Counted from the stretch's first letter, positions 13,815-23,444 are shown. The stretch: 24,139 nt of DNA from Collinsella sp. (GCA_018382295.1 JAGZQF010000023.1:1-24139); one strand, 5' to 3'. Notes: generated from the letters alone by a model not told the origin. Numbers and translations are program-made.

Positions 13815-14753
13815 ATGCTCGATCAGGCTTATTCTCGTCGTCAGTTCCTCGGCCTCGCTGGTGGTCTCGCCAGCATCGTCGGCCTCGGTCTCGTTGGGTG
13901 CGGCGGCTCCGGCGCTTCCGACGCCGCCGACAAGGGTAGCGCCGCTGCTGCCGAGTCCGTCTCCGGCGAGGTGACCTACGACGGTGCCTCCTCGTTCCAA
14001 GCTCTCGTCGAGGCTGCTGCCGAGAAGTTCATGGATGCCAACCCGGACGTCTCCGTTTCCGGCTCGGGTAACGGTTCGGGCAAGGGCCTGACCGCTGTCG
14101 CCGCCGGCACCGTCACCATCGGCAACTCCGACGTCTTCGCCGAGACCAAGCTTGAGGCCGATCAAGTCAAGAACCTCGTCGACCACGAGGTCGCCGTCGT
14201 GGGCATGGGCCCCGTCGTCTCCAAGAACGTCAAGGTCGACGACCTGTCCCTCGAGCAGCTCAAGGGTATCTTCTCCGGTCAGATTACCAACTGGAAGGAG
14301 GTCGGCGGCGGCGACGCCACCATCGTCGTCCTCAACCGCAAGGCCGGCTCCGGCACCCGTGCCACCTTCGAGGCCGCCGTTTTTGGCGACGAGGCCGTCG
14401 ACTTTAAGGGCGACGCCGAGCTCGACAAGTCCGGCGATGTCCAGACTCAGATGGGCAGTACCGACAACGCCATCTCCTACCTCGACTTCTCGCACTTCGA
14501 TGACTCCAAGTTCAACGCCATCAAGGTCGAGGGCGTCGAGCCCAAGAGCAAGAACGTCACCGACGACTCCTTCAAGATCTGGGCGACCGAGCACATGTAC
14601 TGCTCCAAGGACGCCGACGAGGCCACCAAGGCCTTCCTGGAGTTTATGCTCTCCGACGACGTCCAGGGCAAGCTCGTCGAGGAGCAGGGCTTCATCCCCG
14701 TCTCTGCCATGAAGGTCGTCAAGGACGCCAGCGGCAAGGTCTCCGCTAAATAA
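13815..14753 (+). CDS. pstS: Phosphate ABC transporter substrate-binding lipoprotein
   Basis: A 312-residue PstS that captures inorganic phosphate outside the membrane and delivers it to PstCA. The N terminus has a twin-arginine-like motif SRRQFLG (7-13), a hydrophobic core and the lipobox LVGC with Cys29, so it is probably a Tat-exported lipoprotein. Phosphate-site features are SSFQ after the linker, the GSGNGSGKGL loop, GNSDVF, and KAGSGTRATFE. AAGGAAG lies just before ATG 13815; the frame extending back to 13725 crosses the leader hairpin. First gene of pstSCAB. Confidence 0.95.
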   Translation: MLDQAYSRRQFLGLAGGLASIVGLGLVGCGGSGASDAADKGSAAAAESVSGEVTYDGASSFQALVEAAAEKFMDANPDVSVSGSGNGSGKGLTAVAAGTVTIGNSDVFAETKLEADQVKNLVDHEVAVVGMGPVVSKNVKVDDLSLEQLKGIFSGQITNWKEVGGGDATIVVLNRKAGSGTRATFEAAVFGDEAVDFKGDAELDKSGDVQTQMGSTDNAISYLDFSHFDDSKFNAIKVEGVEPKSKNVTDDSFKIWATEHMYCSKDADEATKAFLEFMLSDDVQGKLVEEQGFIPVSAMKVVKDASGKVSAK

Positions 14754-14777
14754 GTAATCGCCCCGGAAAGGTTTGCA

Positions 14778-15686
14778 ATGGCAAAACAGCTGCCAAAGCG
14801 CGACCTTGAGAACGTGGGCCTGGGCGTCACGGGCGCGTGCGTTGCGCTCGTGACGCTTGTCGTTGCCGCGCTCATCTTTATGGTCGCCCAAAAGGGCCTC
14901 TCGGCTTTTGTCAAAGACGGCGTCTCGGTCGTCGAGTTTTTCACCGGCACCAAGTGGGACCTGGCCAACACGGCCAAAAACGGCCTGCCCTACACCGGCG
15001 CCCTGCCCCTGATCGTCACCTCGTTTGCGGTCATGGCGCTCTCCACGCTTATCGCGCTGCCCATCGCTATCGGCTCTGCCATCTTTGCGGTTGAGATCCA
15101 GCCTAAGTTTGGTTCCAAGGTCTTTCAGCCGCTTATTGAGCTTTTGACTGGTATTCCTTCGGTCGTCTTTGGTCTGATCGGTTTTCACGTGGTCGTCGGC
15201 CTTATGAAGAGCGTTTTCCACGTAAGCACGGGCTTGGGCATCTTGCCCGGCGCCATCGTGCTGGCCGTCATGATCCTGCCGACGATGACCACGCTTTCGG
15301 TCGATGGCCTGCGCGCCGTGCCCGACAGCTACCGCCAGGGCTCGCTCGCGCTGGGCTACACCCGCTGGCAGACCATCTGGCACGTGGTGCTCAAGTCCGC
15401 CATGCCGTCGCTCATGACTGCGGTCATTCTGGGTATGACCCGCGCCTTTGGCGAGACGCTCGCCGTGCGCATGGTCATCGGCGGTATCGAGGCCATGCCG
15501 ACGTCGCTGCTGTCGCCGGCCTCGACCATCACCACCACGCTCACCACGTCCATGGCGGTCTATGCCGAGGGCTCGGCCCAGGACGATGTTCTGTGGGCGC
15601 TCGGTCTGCTGCTGATGGGCATGAGCCTCATCTTCATCCTGATCATCCATCTCATTGGCCGCAAGGGGGCGAAGGCTCGTGGCTAG
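14778..15686 (+). CDS. pstC: Phosphate ABC transporter permease PstC
   Basis: A 302-residue inner-membrane permease with about six hydrophobic helices. The cytoplasmic EAA-like coupling loop is at about 185-215 (VPDSYRQGSLALGYTRWQ). It pairs with PstA to form the channel. GGAAAGG lies six bases upstream of ATG 14778, 24 bp after the pstS stop. The TM4-5 segment TGIPSVVFGLIG is typical of PstC/PstA. Confidence 0.95.
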   Translation: MAKQLPKRDLENVGLGVTGACVALVTLVVAALIFMVAQKGLSAFVKDGVSVVEFFTGTKWDLANTAKNGLPYTGALPLIVTSFAVMALSTLIALPIAIGSAIFAVEIQPKFGSKVFQPLIELLTGIPSVVFGLIGFHVVVGLMKSVFHVSTGLGILPGAIVLAVMILPTMTTLSVDGLRAVPDSYRQGSLALGYTRWQTIWHVVLKSAMPSLMTAVILGMTRAFGETLAVRMVIGGIEAMPTSLLSPASTITTTLTTSMAVYAEGSAQDDVLWALGLLLMGMSLIFILIIHLIGRKGAKARG

Positions 15687-16601
15687 CACGCGCATCCACA
15701 TCGACGAGGCGAGACTCGGGCGCGTCCAAAAGCAGGACCGCATCGCCACGGGCGTGCTGACGGCGATCGTCGCCATCGTCATGCTCATCGTCGTCTCCAT
15801 GGTGGCCTATATCCTGTTTGAGGGCGTCTCGACGCTGTTCCAGCCGGGCTTTCTCACGGAGCCGTCGCGCGCCAACGGAACGCAGGGCGGCGTGCTCTAC
15901 CAGCTGTTCGACTCGTTCTACCTGCTGCTGATCACCCTGATCATCTCGGTGCCCATCAGCCTAGGCGGAGCGGTCTTCCTGGTCGAGTACGCGCCGGACG
16001 GACCCATCCGCGACATCGCCTCCACCGCCATCGAGACGTTGTCCTCGCTGCCTTCCATCGTCGTCGGCATGTTCGGTTTTCTGGTGTTCTCGGTGCAGCT
16101 GGGCTGGAAGTACTCCATCATCTCCGGCGCCGTCGCGCTCACCATGTTCAACATCCCCATCCTGGTGCGCGTGATCCAGCAGGCGCTCGAGGACGTGCCG
16201 CAGGCCCAGCGCGATGCGTGCCTGGCCATGGGCCTCACTCGCTGGGAGGCCACGCTGCACATCCTGATCCCCGAGGCCATGCCTGCCATCGTGACGGGCA
16301 TCGTGCTTTCGGCCGGTCGCGTCTTTGGCGAGGCCGCGGCGCTGCTCTTTACCTCGGGCATGAGCTCGCCGGTTCGCCTCAACTTCTTGAGCCTTAACCT
16401 GTCGAGCCCTACTTGCGCCTGGAACGTGTTCCGCCCCGGTGAGTCGCTCGCCGTGCATATCTACAAGATCTATGGCGAAGGCAGCCCCGAGGCCCAGCAG
16501 ATCGTTTGGGGTACCGCGGCACTGCTGATGATTTGCGTGCTGCTGTTTAACGTAATCGCCCGCATTGTGGGCAAGCAACTGGCAAGGAAGATGACGGCCG
16601 A

Positions 16602-16605
<4 letters not shown>
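15679..16605 (+). CDS. pstA: Phosphate ABC transporter permease PstA
   Basis: A 308-residue partner permease with about six hydrophobic helices and the coupling loop VPQAQRDACLAMGLTRWE. SLPSIVVGMFGF corresponds to the PstC TGIPSVVFG segment. I chose GTG 15679, which overlaps the pstC stop by eight bases and has a GGGGGCGAAGG purine tract upstream. The frame could begin earlier inside pstC (TTG 15655), but that would add only eight residues of unrelated basic sequence. Confidence 0.93.
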
Positions 16606-17474
<869 letters not shown>

Positions 17475-17530
17475 TCCGGGACATGCTTGAGGCCCGCGGT
17501 GGCCACGGTCGCCACGGGACTGATTGGAGA

Positions 17531-17567
17531 GGCGGGTCATCTCTTTTGCGAGATGGCCCGCCTTTTT
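17531..17567 (+). terminator. Intrinsic terminator of the pst operon
   Basis: GGCGGGTCATCTC pairs with GAGATGGCCCGCC (one G-U) around TTTTGC, followed by TTTTT. It is a strong terminator 57 bp after the pstB stop. Confidence 0.93.
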
Positions 17568-17584
17568 ACTCTGCGACCGAATCG

Positions 17585-17619
17585 ACCACCACAAAGGGGA
17601 CAGGCACCTTCGTGGTGGT
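17585..17619. repeat. Short hairpin with a GGGGACAGGCAC motif
   Basis: ACCACCAC and GTGGTGGT flank AAAGGGGACAGGCACCTTC. The centre matches the GGGGACA motif of the repeats at 108-275 and 3435-3570 and may be a minimal fragment of that family. It lies in the leader of the ABC-F gene. Confidence 0.55.
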
Positions 17620-17679
17620 TTGGGGTGGGGCTCGCTGCTATCATGGACAACGTTGAATTTCTACGAAGGAGCAGGGCAT

Positions 17680-19539
17680 ATGGCGATTCTTTTGGGATGC
17701 GATTCCATCAGCCTAGAGTTTCCCACCAAGCATATTTTCGATAGCGTGACGCTCGGCGTGGGCGAGGGCGACCGCATTGGTATTGTCGGTAAAAACGGCG
17801 ACGGCAAGTCGACGCTGCTGAGCGTGCTCGCCGGCACGCTGGAGCCCGACGATGGCCGCGTGACGCACCGCCGCGGCACGACGATCGGTCTGCTCGGCCA
17901 AAAGGACCAGCTTGTCGACACCGATACCGTGCATCATGCCGTCGTGGGCGACATGCCCGAGTACGAGTGGGCGTCGAGCCCCCGCACACGCCAGATCCTC
18001 GCCGGCCTCATTAGCGATGTGCCCTGGGAGGGCACGGTGGGCGAGCTTTCGGGCGGCCAGCGCCGTCGTGTGGACCTCGCGCGCTTGCTGATCGGCGACT
18101 ACGACGTGCTCATGCTCGACGAGCCCACCAACCACCTGGACATGCGCACCATCAACTGGCTCGCGCGTCACTTAAAGGCCCGCTGGCAGCGCGGTCAGGG
18201 CGCGATGCTCGTGGTCACGCACGACCGCTGGTTCTTGGACGAGGTCTGCACCAGCATGTGGGAGGTCCACGACGGCCAGGTCGACCCCTTCGAGGGTGGT
18301 TACTCGGCCTACATCCTGCAGCGCGTGGAGCGCGACCGCATGGCCGCCGTCACCGAGGAGCGCCGTCGCAACATGGCGCGCAAGGAGCTCGCGTGGCTGA
18401 GCCGCGGCGCCCAGGCCCGTTCCACCAAGCCTAAGTTTCGCGTGGAGGCCGCCCGCGAGCTGATTGCCGACGTGCCGCCCGTGCGTGACGAGCTGGAGCT
18501 CAAGCGCCTGGCCGTGAGCCGCCTGGGCAAGCAGGTTATCGACGTGGTCGACGTGGACGCCGGCTATACGGATACCGACGGCGCGCCCAAGCAGGTGCTC
18601 TCCGACGTGACCTGGCTCATCGGTGCGGGCGACCGCTATGGTCTTTTGGGTGAGAACGGTGCCGGCAAGTCGACGCTACTCGACGTGATTCAGGGCAAGA
18701 TCGCGCCCCTGCGCGGCCGCGTGAAGATCGGCCAGACGGTGCGCTTTGGCGTGCTGTCGCAGCAGCTCGAGGAGCTCGAGCCCTACATGGGCGACACGAT
18801 CCGCGAGGTGCTCAGCCACTATAAGAAGTACTACGTCATCGACGGCAAGGAGACTTCGCCCGAGAAGCTCTGCGAGCGTCTGGGCTTTACGACGCAGCAG
18901 CTCTGGAGCCGCATCGGCGATCTTTCGGGCGGCCAGCGCCGTCGCCTGTCTCTGCTGCTGACGATCCTGGACGAGCCCAACGTACTCATCCTGGACGAGC
19001 CCGGCAACGACCTGGATACCGACATGCTCGCGATTGTCGAGGATCTGCTCGACGGCTGGCCCGGCACGCTGATTCTGGTGACGCACGACCGTTTCCTCAT
19101 AGAGCGCGTGACCGACCAGCAGTGGGCACTGCTCGATGGCCATCTTACGCATATGCCCGGCGGCGTCGACCAGTACCTGCGCCTGTGCAACGCCACGGCC
19201 GAGGGCGAGCCCGTGGGCGCGCCGAGCGCCAAGACCGGCACGTTCGACACCGGTGCCGCGGCGGCTGCGGCCGAAAAGCCCAAGTCGAGCGGTCAGCCCA
19301 ACGGCCTTTCCAACGCCGAACGTCAAAAGCTTCGCCGTGAGGTGAGCTCGCTCGAGCGCAAGATGGAGACGCAGCGCGCCCGCGTGGAGGAGGCCGAGGC
19401 CGCCATGGCCCAGGTCGATCCGACCAACTACACCGCGCTCGGCGAGCAGCAGGCAAAGATCGACGAGGCCCACGCCGCCATGGACGAGTTGGAGATGGCG
19501 TGGCTCGAGGCGAGCGAGAAGCTCGAGGGCGAGGAGTAG
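17680..19539 (+). CDS. ABC-F family ATPase, Uup-like
   Basis: A 619-residue soluble protein with two ABC domains and no membrane segment. ABC-F proteins act on ribosomes; Uup is linked to ribosome assembly and to stability of repeated DNA. Domain 1: Walker A GKNGDGKST 37-45, LSGGQ 123-127, LMLDEPTNHLD 144-154. The linker ~205-270 includes LSRGAQARSTK, close to the Uup pattern. Domain 2: GENGAGKST 324-332, LSGGQ 415-419, LILDEPGNDLD 436-446, where GND replaces the usual TNH as in Uup. Residues ~550-615 form a charged coiled coil like the Uup DNA-binding tail. GAAGGAG lies eight bases before ATG 17680. The HAD gene follows after six bases, so the two are probably co-transcribed. Confidence 0.9.
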   Translation: MAILLGCDSISLEFPTKHIFDSVTLGVGEGDRIGIVGKNGDGKSTLLSVLAGTLEPDDGRVTHRRGTTIGLLGQKDQLVDTDTVHHAVVGDMPEYEWASSPRTRQILAGLISDVPWEGTVGELSGGQRRRVDLARLLIGDYDVLMLDEPTNHLDMRTINWLARHLKARWQRGQGAMLVVTHDRWFLDEVCTSMWEVHDGQVDPFEGGYSAYILQRVERDRMAAVTEERRRNMARKELAWLSRGAQARSTKPKFRVEAARELIADVPPVRDELELKRLAVSRLGKQVIDVVDVDAGYTDTDGAPKQVLSDVTWLIGAGDRYGLLGENGAGKSTLLDVIQGKIAPLRGRVKIGQTVRFGVLSQQLEELEPYMGDTIREVLSHYKKYYVIDGKETSPEKLCERLGFTTQQLWSRIGDLSGGQRRRLSLLLTILDEPNVLILDEPGNDLDTDMLAIVEDLLDGWPGTLILVTHDRFLIERVTDQQWALLDGHLTHMPGGVDQYLRLCNATAEGEPVGAPSAKTGTFDTGAAAAAAEKPKSSGQPNGLSNAERQKLRREVSSLERKMETQRARVEEAEAAMAQVDPTNYTALGEQQAKIDEAHAAMDELEMAWLEASEKLEGEE

Positions 19540-19545
19540 ACGAGG

Positions 19546-20316
19546 ATGATCAAGGCTGCGTTTTTCGATATCGACGGCACGCTGCTGAGCTTTAAGACGC
19601 ACCGGATCCCGGCGTCGGCGCGGCAGGTGCTCGACAGTTTTCACGAGCAGGGGATTGCGTGCGTGATCGCCACGGGTCGCCCGACCTACCAGATACCGGA
19701 CTGGCTGTTCGACCTGGGTTGGGATGCGTACATTACGCTCTCGGGTCAGCACTGCTTTGATGCCGAGGGGGTTTACCGCAGCTGCCCGATCGATCCGGAC
19801 GACGTCGCGGTGATTGTGGACCAGGTGGCGCAGGGGCGCTACGACTCGCTGTGCATGCAGGGCGAGAACTCGTTTGTGAACCGCCTGTCCGAGCGCGTGG
19901 TGACGGCCGGCAGCAACGCGGGGATTGTCTACCACGAGGAGCCGTTTGAGCACGCCTTTGACGCACCGGTCTACCAGTTCTGCGCCTTTGTGGACCCGGC
20001 CGACGAGCATATCGTGACCGATGCGGTGGCGCATTCTCTCACTACGCGCTGGTGTGATTTGTTCTGCGACATTATCCCTGCCAACGGCGGTAAGGACCTG
20101 GGCGTGGCGGCGACGCTGGAGCGCCTGGGCATCGATGCGAGCGAGGCGATTGCCTTTGGCGATGGCGAGAACGACCTGTCGATGTTCTCGGCCGTGGGCA
20201 CAAGTGTGGCCATGGGCAACGCGCAGGACACGGTGAAGGCTGCAGCGACCTACGTGACGACCGCCGTGGACGACGACGGCATCTGCAACGCCGCGAAGCA
20301 CTTTGGATTGATGTAA
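19546..20316 (+). CDS. Cof-type HAD phosphatase
   Basis: A 256-residue HAD subfamily IIB hydrolase, the group that dephosphorylates sugar phosphates, FMN or pyridoxal phosphate. Motifs: DIDGTLL with Asp8 and Asp10, ATGRP at 42-46, Lys in NGGKDLGV, and GDGENDLSMF for the magnesium-binding acidic pair. The cap domain lies roughly between 80 and 180 and contains several Cys. It starts six bases after the ABC-F stop. Substrate unknown. Confidence 0.9.
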   Translation: MIKAAFFDIDGTLLSFKTHRIPASARQVLDSFHEQGIACVIATGRPTYQIPDWLFDLGWDAYITLSGQHCFDAEGVYRSCPIDPDDVAVIVDQVAQGRYDSLCMQGENSFVNRLSERVVTAGSNAGIVYHEEPFEHAFDAPVYQFCAFVDPADEHIVTDAVAHSLTTRWCDLFCDIIPANGGKDLGVAATLERLGIDASEAIAFGDGENDLSMFSAVGTSVAMGNAQDTVKAAATYVTTAVDDDGICNAAKHFGLM

Positions 20317-20338
20317 CTGCGGGCCGGCACCTGGCACC

Positions 20339-20374
20339 TGGGGACACTCCTTGCGGGGCGTCCCCATTTTGTTT
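20339..20374 (+). terminator. Terminator formed from a GGGGAC repeat fragment
   Basis: TGGGGAC pairs with GTCCCCA around a 14-nt loop, followed by TTTTGTTTTC. The preceding GCCGGCACCTGGCACCTGGGGACA belongs to the GGGGACA repeat family, so a repeat copy seems to serve as the terminator for the Cof gene. Confidence 0.6.
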
Positions 20375-20396
20375 TCGTCCCGCACGTTTTGTGAAA

Positions 20397-20479
20397 CACG
20401 GCTAACTTTTAGACAAAGTAGTAAGACATGGGCAACTTTTGCGGTAAAGTTAGCCGTGGAAAGTATCCAAAGGCTAACT
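20397..20479. promoter_or_regulatory. Operator-like repeats upstream of the DtxR/MntR gene
   Basis: CACGGCTAACTTT (20397-20409) and AAAGTTAGCCGTG (20446-20458) are a perfect 13-bp inverted pair. GGCTAACT occurs again at 20472-20479, and a variant GGGCAACTTTT lies at 20430-20440. TTAG/CTAA cores are typical of DtxR-family boxes, so this is probably an autoregulatory operator. The promoter hexamers are not clear. Confidence 0.7.
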
Positions 20480-20503
20480 AGCAATCATCGCGAAAGGCGG
20501 CCC

Positions 20504-20893
20504 ATGGCCCTACGTGAATCCGGAGAAGACTATCTCGAATCAATCTACGTTCTGTCGGAACGTCAGGTCATCGTGCGCTCGATCGACGTTGCGGAGTATC
20601 TCGGCGTAACCAAGGCGAGCGTTTCCAAGGCCATGGCGACGCTGGAAAGCAACGGCTATGTCGAAATGGGCAAACGAGATGTTCATCTGACAGAGCGAGG
20701 GCTGGAGGTCGCTCGCCAAATGTGGGAGCGTCACTGCTTTTTCGTGGGGCTGCTGGAGGATGCGGGTGTTTCGGCTGAGGTCGCGTCGCAAGAGGGCTGC
20801 CACATGGAGCACTGCCTGAGCGAGGAAAGCTTCGAGAAACTGAGTGCGATGCTGAACCGGGGCGAGGCGACGGGCCAAGCGGCGGAATCCTAA
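20504..20893 (+). CDS. Short DtxR/MntR-family metal-dependent regulator
   Basis: A 129-residue regulator with an N-terminal winged helix (recognition region ~33-55, LGVTKASVSKAMATLES) and a dimerisation/metal domain, but no SH3-like third domain. Its size fits MntR rather than DtxR. By alignment from memory the metal ligands are Asp9, Glu12, His77, Cys99, Glu102 and His103. Asp9 matches the MntR choice, whereas Cys99 sits where MntR has Glu99 and DtxR has Cys102, so the site is a hybrid and Mn versus Fe preference is open. GAAAGG precedes ATG 20504; the frame extending back to 20351 passes through the operator repeats. No metal transporter is adjacent on the same strand. Confidence 0.88.
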   Translation: MALRESGEDYLESIYVLSERQVIVRSIDVAEYLGVTKASVSKAMATLESNGYVEMGKRDVHLTERGLEVARQMWERHCFFVGLLEDAGVSAEVASQEGCHMEHCLSEESFEKLSAMLNRGEATGQAAES

Positions 20894-20913
20894 CGAACCC
20901 CCAGTAGCGCGGA

Positions 20914-20932
20914 GTTCGCGCAAAGCGCGAAC
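20914..20932. terminator. Small hairpin after the regulator gene
   Basis: GTTCGCGC, AAA, GCGCGAAC: an 8-bp perfect stem 20 bp after the stop. No T tract follows. A second small hairpin (GGCC-CTTTC-GGCC) lies about 20 bp further on. Confidence 0.45.
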
Positions 20933-21030
20933 CAGCGACCGGGACCAGCGGCCCTTTCGGCCAAGTCCATTTCAGCAAAGGAACCCTGCCAGCAAGCGAT
21001 GCCCAAGAACTGCCAGCTACGTCACCGCAG

Positions 21031-21155
21031 GCCGGGGCCGGGCTTGGTTTTGAAAACACTCCGCAGCGCGAGGCCCGTCTTTCCGTTGCTCCGCAGGAGC
21101 AGGAAAGGCGGGCCTCATGCGCGAGGACGTTTTCAAAACCAAGCCCGGCCCCGGC
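21031..21155. repeat. 125-bp near-perfect long hairpin
   Basis: The outer arms 21031-21057 and 21129-21155 are perfect 27-bp inverse complements (GCCGGGGCCGGGCTTGG, then TTTTGAAAAC). A middle stem pairs GAGGCCCGTCTTTCC with GGAAAGGCGGGCCTC (one wobble), and the tip pairs TGCTCC with GGAGCA. Only about 9-12 bases on each side stay unpaired between outer and middle stems. It sits between convergent genes. It could be a bidirectional terminator, a MITE-like element or a structured RNA; the sequence alone does not decide. Confidence 0.93.
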
Positions 21156-21172
21156 CGGAGGGACCACGAGTG

Positions 21173-23125
21173 CTACAGGTTCTTGACACCCATCGCGCGC
21201 ATGGCGTTCAGGATGGCGATGATCGCCACGCCTACGTCGCCGAACACGGCAAGCCACATGTTGGCGATGCCCATCGCTGCCAGCACAAGGATCAGCAGCT
21301 TAACGCCCAGCGCAAAGATGATGTTCTGCCAGACGATCGTCATGGTCTTGCGTGCCACGCGGATCGCGCGGGAAATGTTGGACGGCTTGTCGTCCATGAG
21401 CACGACATCGGCGGCCTCGATCGCAGCGTCAGAACCCATAGCGCCCATGGCAATGCCCACATCGGCGCGCGTAAGCACGGGCGCATCGTTGATGCCGTCG
21501 CCCACAAAGGCGAGCTTGCCCTTGCCACTCTCGGTTGCAAGCAGCGCCTCGACGCGCTCGACCTTATCGCCCGGCAGCAGCTGCGCGTGGAACTCGTCGA
21601 GACTGAGTTGCTTGGCCACAGACGCCGCAACCTCCTCGCGGTCGCCCGTGAGCATGACGGTGCGCTTGACACCGGCGGCGTGCAGGTCGCGAATCGTTTG
21701 CTCAGCATCGGCCTTGACGGTGTCTGCAATCACGATGTGGCCGGCGTACACGCCGTCAACGAGCACATGCAGAATCGTTCCGACGACCTCGCAATCGGGC
21801 GCTTCGACTCCGGCCGCGGCGAGCATCTTTGCGTTGCCAACGACGACGCGCTTGCCGTCGATGGTTGCCGTCACGCCATGGCCCGCGTCGTTGGTGGAGT
21901 CGCTTACGCGCTTGGGGTCGACCTCGCCCTGGTAGGCGACACGTACGGACTGCGCGATGGGGTGATCGGAGAACGACTCAGCAAGGGCTGCGACTTCGAG
22001 CAACGACTGCTCGGTATAGCCGGCCTCGGGGTGTACCGCGACCACCGAGAACGTGCCGTTGGTGAGGGTGCCCGTCTTGTCAAAGACGACGGTGTCCACG
22101 TCGGCGAGCGTCTCGAGGTAGTTAGAACCCTTGATGAGAACGCCCAGCTTGGATGCGCCGCCGATGCCGCCAAAGAAACTAAGCGGCACGCTGATCACCA
22201 ACGCGCACGGGCAGCTGACGACCAAGAAGGTCAGGCCGCGCAGAATCCAGTCGGACCAGGCACCGGTGACCAGGCCACCGCCGAGCGCGAGCACCGCGGC
22301 AGCGCCGGTGACGGCGGGCGTGTAGATGCGGGCAAAGCGCGTGATGAAGTTCTCGGTGCGTGCCTTCTTTTCGCTGGCATTCTCCACGAGCTCCAGGACG
22401 CGTGCGACGGTGGACTCGCCAAAGGGCTTGGTGGTGCGCACGTGGATGAGCCCCGTCATGTTGATGCAGCCGCTGATGATATCGTCTCCGGTTTTGGCCG
22501 GGCGGGGGACCGACTCACCGGTAAGGGCGGCGGTGTCGAGCTGGGTTTCGCCCTCGACGATGACGCCGTCGATAGGCACGCGCTCGCCGGGCTTGACCAC
22601 GATCACGGTGCCGACCGCGATGTCATCGGGGAAGACCTGTTCGAGTGAGCCGTCGGGTTGCTCGACGTTAGCGTAGTCGGGCGCGATGTCCATCATGGCG
22701 CTGATCGACTTGCGGCTCTTGCCCACGGCGTATGCCTGGAACAGCTCGCCGACCTGGTAGAACAGCATGACGGCGGCGCCTTCGGCCATGTGCGGGTCTG
22801 TGTCGGGGAAGAGCACCATGGCAAATGCGCCGATGGTTGCGACGGCCATGAGGAAGCTCTCGTCGAAGGCCTTGCCGCGGCGGATGTTATTGAATGCCTT
22901 TTGCAGTACGTCGTAGCCGGCAATCAAAAACGGCACGAGGAACAGCACAAAGCTGGCGTAGATGTCGCCCGGGGTGCCGAATGCGGCGGTAAGGGTGCTG
23001 AACTCATCGAGGGCGTACACCACGGCAAAAATGCCCAGCGCTACCAGGATGCGGTTGCGCTTATGCTCGAGTGATTCTTTTTTCTTGCGCTTCTTCTTTT
23101 TCTTTTTGGGGTCGGCGGTGGCCAT
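21173..23125 (-). CDS. Zn/Cd/Pb-exporting P1B-2-type ATPase
   Basis: A 650-residue heavy-metal pump expelling divalent metals from the cytosol. Visible: TGES 202-205 (actuator), CPC 305-307 in the metal-binding helix, phosphorylated Asp349 in DKTGT, HP 388-389, VGDGINDAP 541-549, and Lys609 and Asp630 in the last two helices, which match the ZntA/CadA pair that defines P1B-2 specificity. Instead of the usual N-terminal HMA domain it begins with a very basic stretch (MATADPKKKKKKRKKK), and the HMA domain is encoded separately just upstream. GGGAGGA lies nine bases before ATG 23125. The reading frame extends further upstream to 23308 but would overlap the HMA gene and the operator, so I rejected that. 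Confidence 0.95.
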   Translation of the reverse strand: MATADPKKKKKKRKKKESLEHKRNRILVALGIFAVVYALDEFSTLTAAFGTPGDIYASFVLFLVPFLIAGYDVLQKAFNNIRRGKAFDESFLMAVATIGAFAMVLFPDTDPHMAEGAAVMLFYQVGELFQAYAVGKSRKSISAMMDIAPDYANVEQPDGSLEQVFPDDIAVGTVIVVKPGERVPIDGVIVEGETQLDTAALTGESVPRPAKTGDDIISGCINMTGLIHVRTTKPFGESTVARVLELVENASEKKARTENFITRFARIYTPAVTGAAAVLALGGGLVTGAWSDWILRGLTFLVVSCPCALVISVPLSFFGGIGGASKLGVLIKGSNYLETLADVDTVVFDKTGTLTNGTFSVVAVHPEAGYTEQSLLEVAALAESFSDHPIAQSVRVAYQGEVDPKRVSDSTNDAGHGVTATIDGKRVVVGNAKMLAAAGVEAPDCEVVGTILHVLVDGVYAGHIVIADTVKADAEQTIRDLHAAGVKRTVMLTGDREEVAASVAKQLSLDEFHAQLLPGDKVERVEALLATESGKGKLAFVGDGINDAPVLTRADVGIAMGAMGSDAAIEAADVVLMDDKPSNISRAIRVARKTMTIVWQNIIFALGVKLLILVLAAMGIANMWLAVFGDVGVAIIAILNAMRAMGVKNL

Positions 23126-23149
23126 GACTCGTATCCTCCCATTTGAATG

Positions 23150-23171
23150 TATGAACATTCGCTCATATAAT
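23150..23171. promoter_or_regulatory. ArsR-type operator before the ATPase gene
   Basis: TATGAACATTCGCTCATATA matches the two boxes upstream of arsR at 20 or more positions. It lies about 25 bp before the ATPase ATG, suggesting a separate repressed promoter or a repressor roadblock inside the cluster. A weak minus-strand -10-like ATTATA overlaps it. Confidence 0.8.
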
Positions 23172-23225
23172 TTCGCGAGCAAAGGCCGCAGCAAGCGCGG
23201 CCTTGCAGGTTGGCGTAAACCTGGG

Positions 23226-23444
23226 CTAGAGAATAATCTCGCAGTCCGGCTCGGCGTCGGCCGTAAACTCAACAACGCGGTTGAGCACCTCGTCGAACTC
23301 AGCATCATCGGCCTCGAGCGTCAGCTTCTGGGTCATAAAGTTGACGGACACGGATTTGACGCCCTCGAGCTTGGCCAGCTCGTCCTGAAGCTCGCGCGCA
23401 CAGTTGGCGCAATCGATCTCATCGAGCTTGTACTGCTTTTTCAT
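23226..23444 (-). CDS. Stand-alone HMA (heavy-metal-associated) domain protein
   Basis: A 72-residue ferredoxin-like metal carrier. The metal site is DCANC with Cys12 and Cys15, preceded by Asp11; the DCxxC form is typical of zinc/cadmium/lead HMA domains such as those of ZntA, whereas copper chaperones usually have MTCxxC. EGVKSVSVNF and the EFDEVLNRVVEF helix complete the fold. An acidic tail (ADAEPDCEIIL) adds a third Cys. AAAGGAA lies about seven bases upstream of the ATG. It probably hands metal to, or regulates, the adjacent ATPase that lacks this domain. Confidence 0.92.
   Translation of the reverse strand: MKKQYKLDEIDCANCARELQDELAKLEGVKSVSVNFMTQKLTLEADDAEFDEVLNRVVEFTADAEPDCEIIL

Noticed and set aside
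13701..15800. 699-codon minus-strand ORF opposite pstS and pstC
   Set aside because: It is an antisense shadow of pstS/pstC; it is composed of repetitive Asp/Gly/His-rich translation without domains.
18676..20484. 602-codon minus-strand ORF opposite the ABC-F and Cof genes
   Set aside because: It is an antisense shadow of two well-supported genes, rich in Arg/His/Leu with no family features.
20894..21030. Possible structured RNA gene (several small hairpins)
   Set aside because: The hairpins do not assemble into a recognisable RNase P, SRP, tmRNA or riboswitch pattern.
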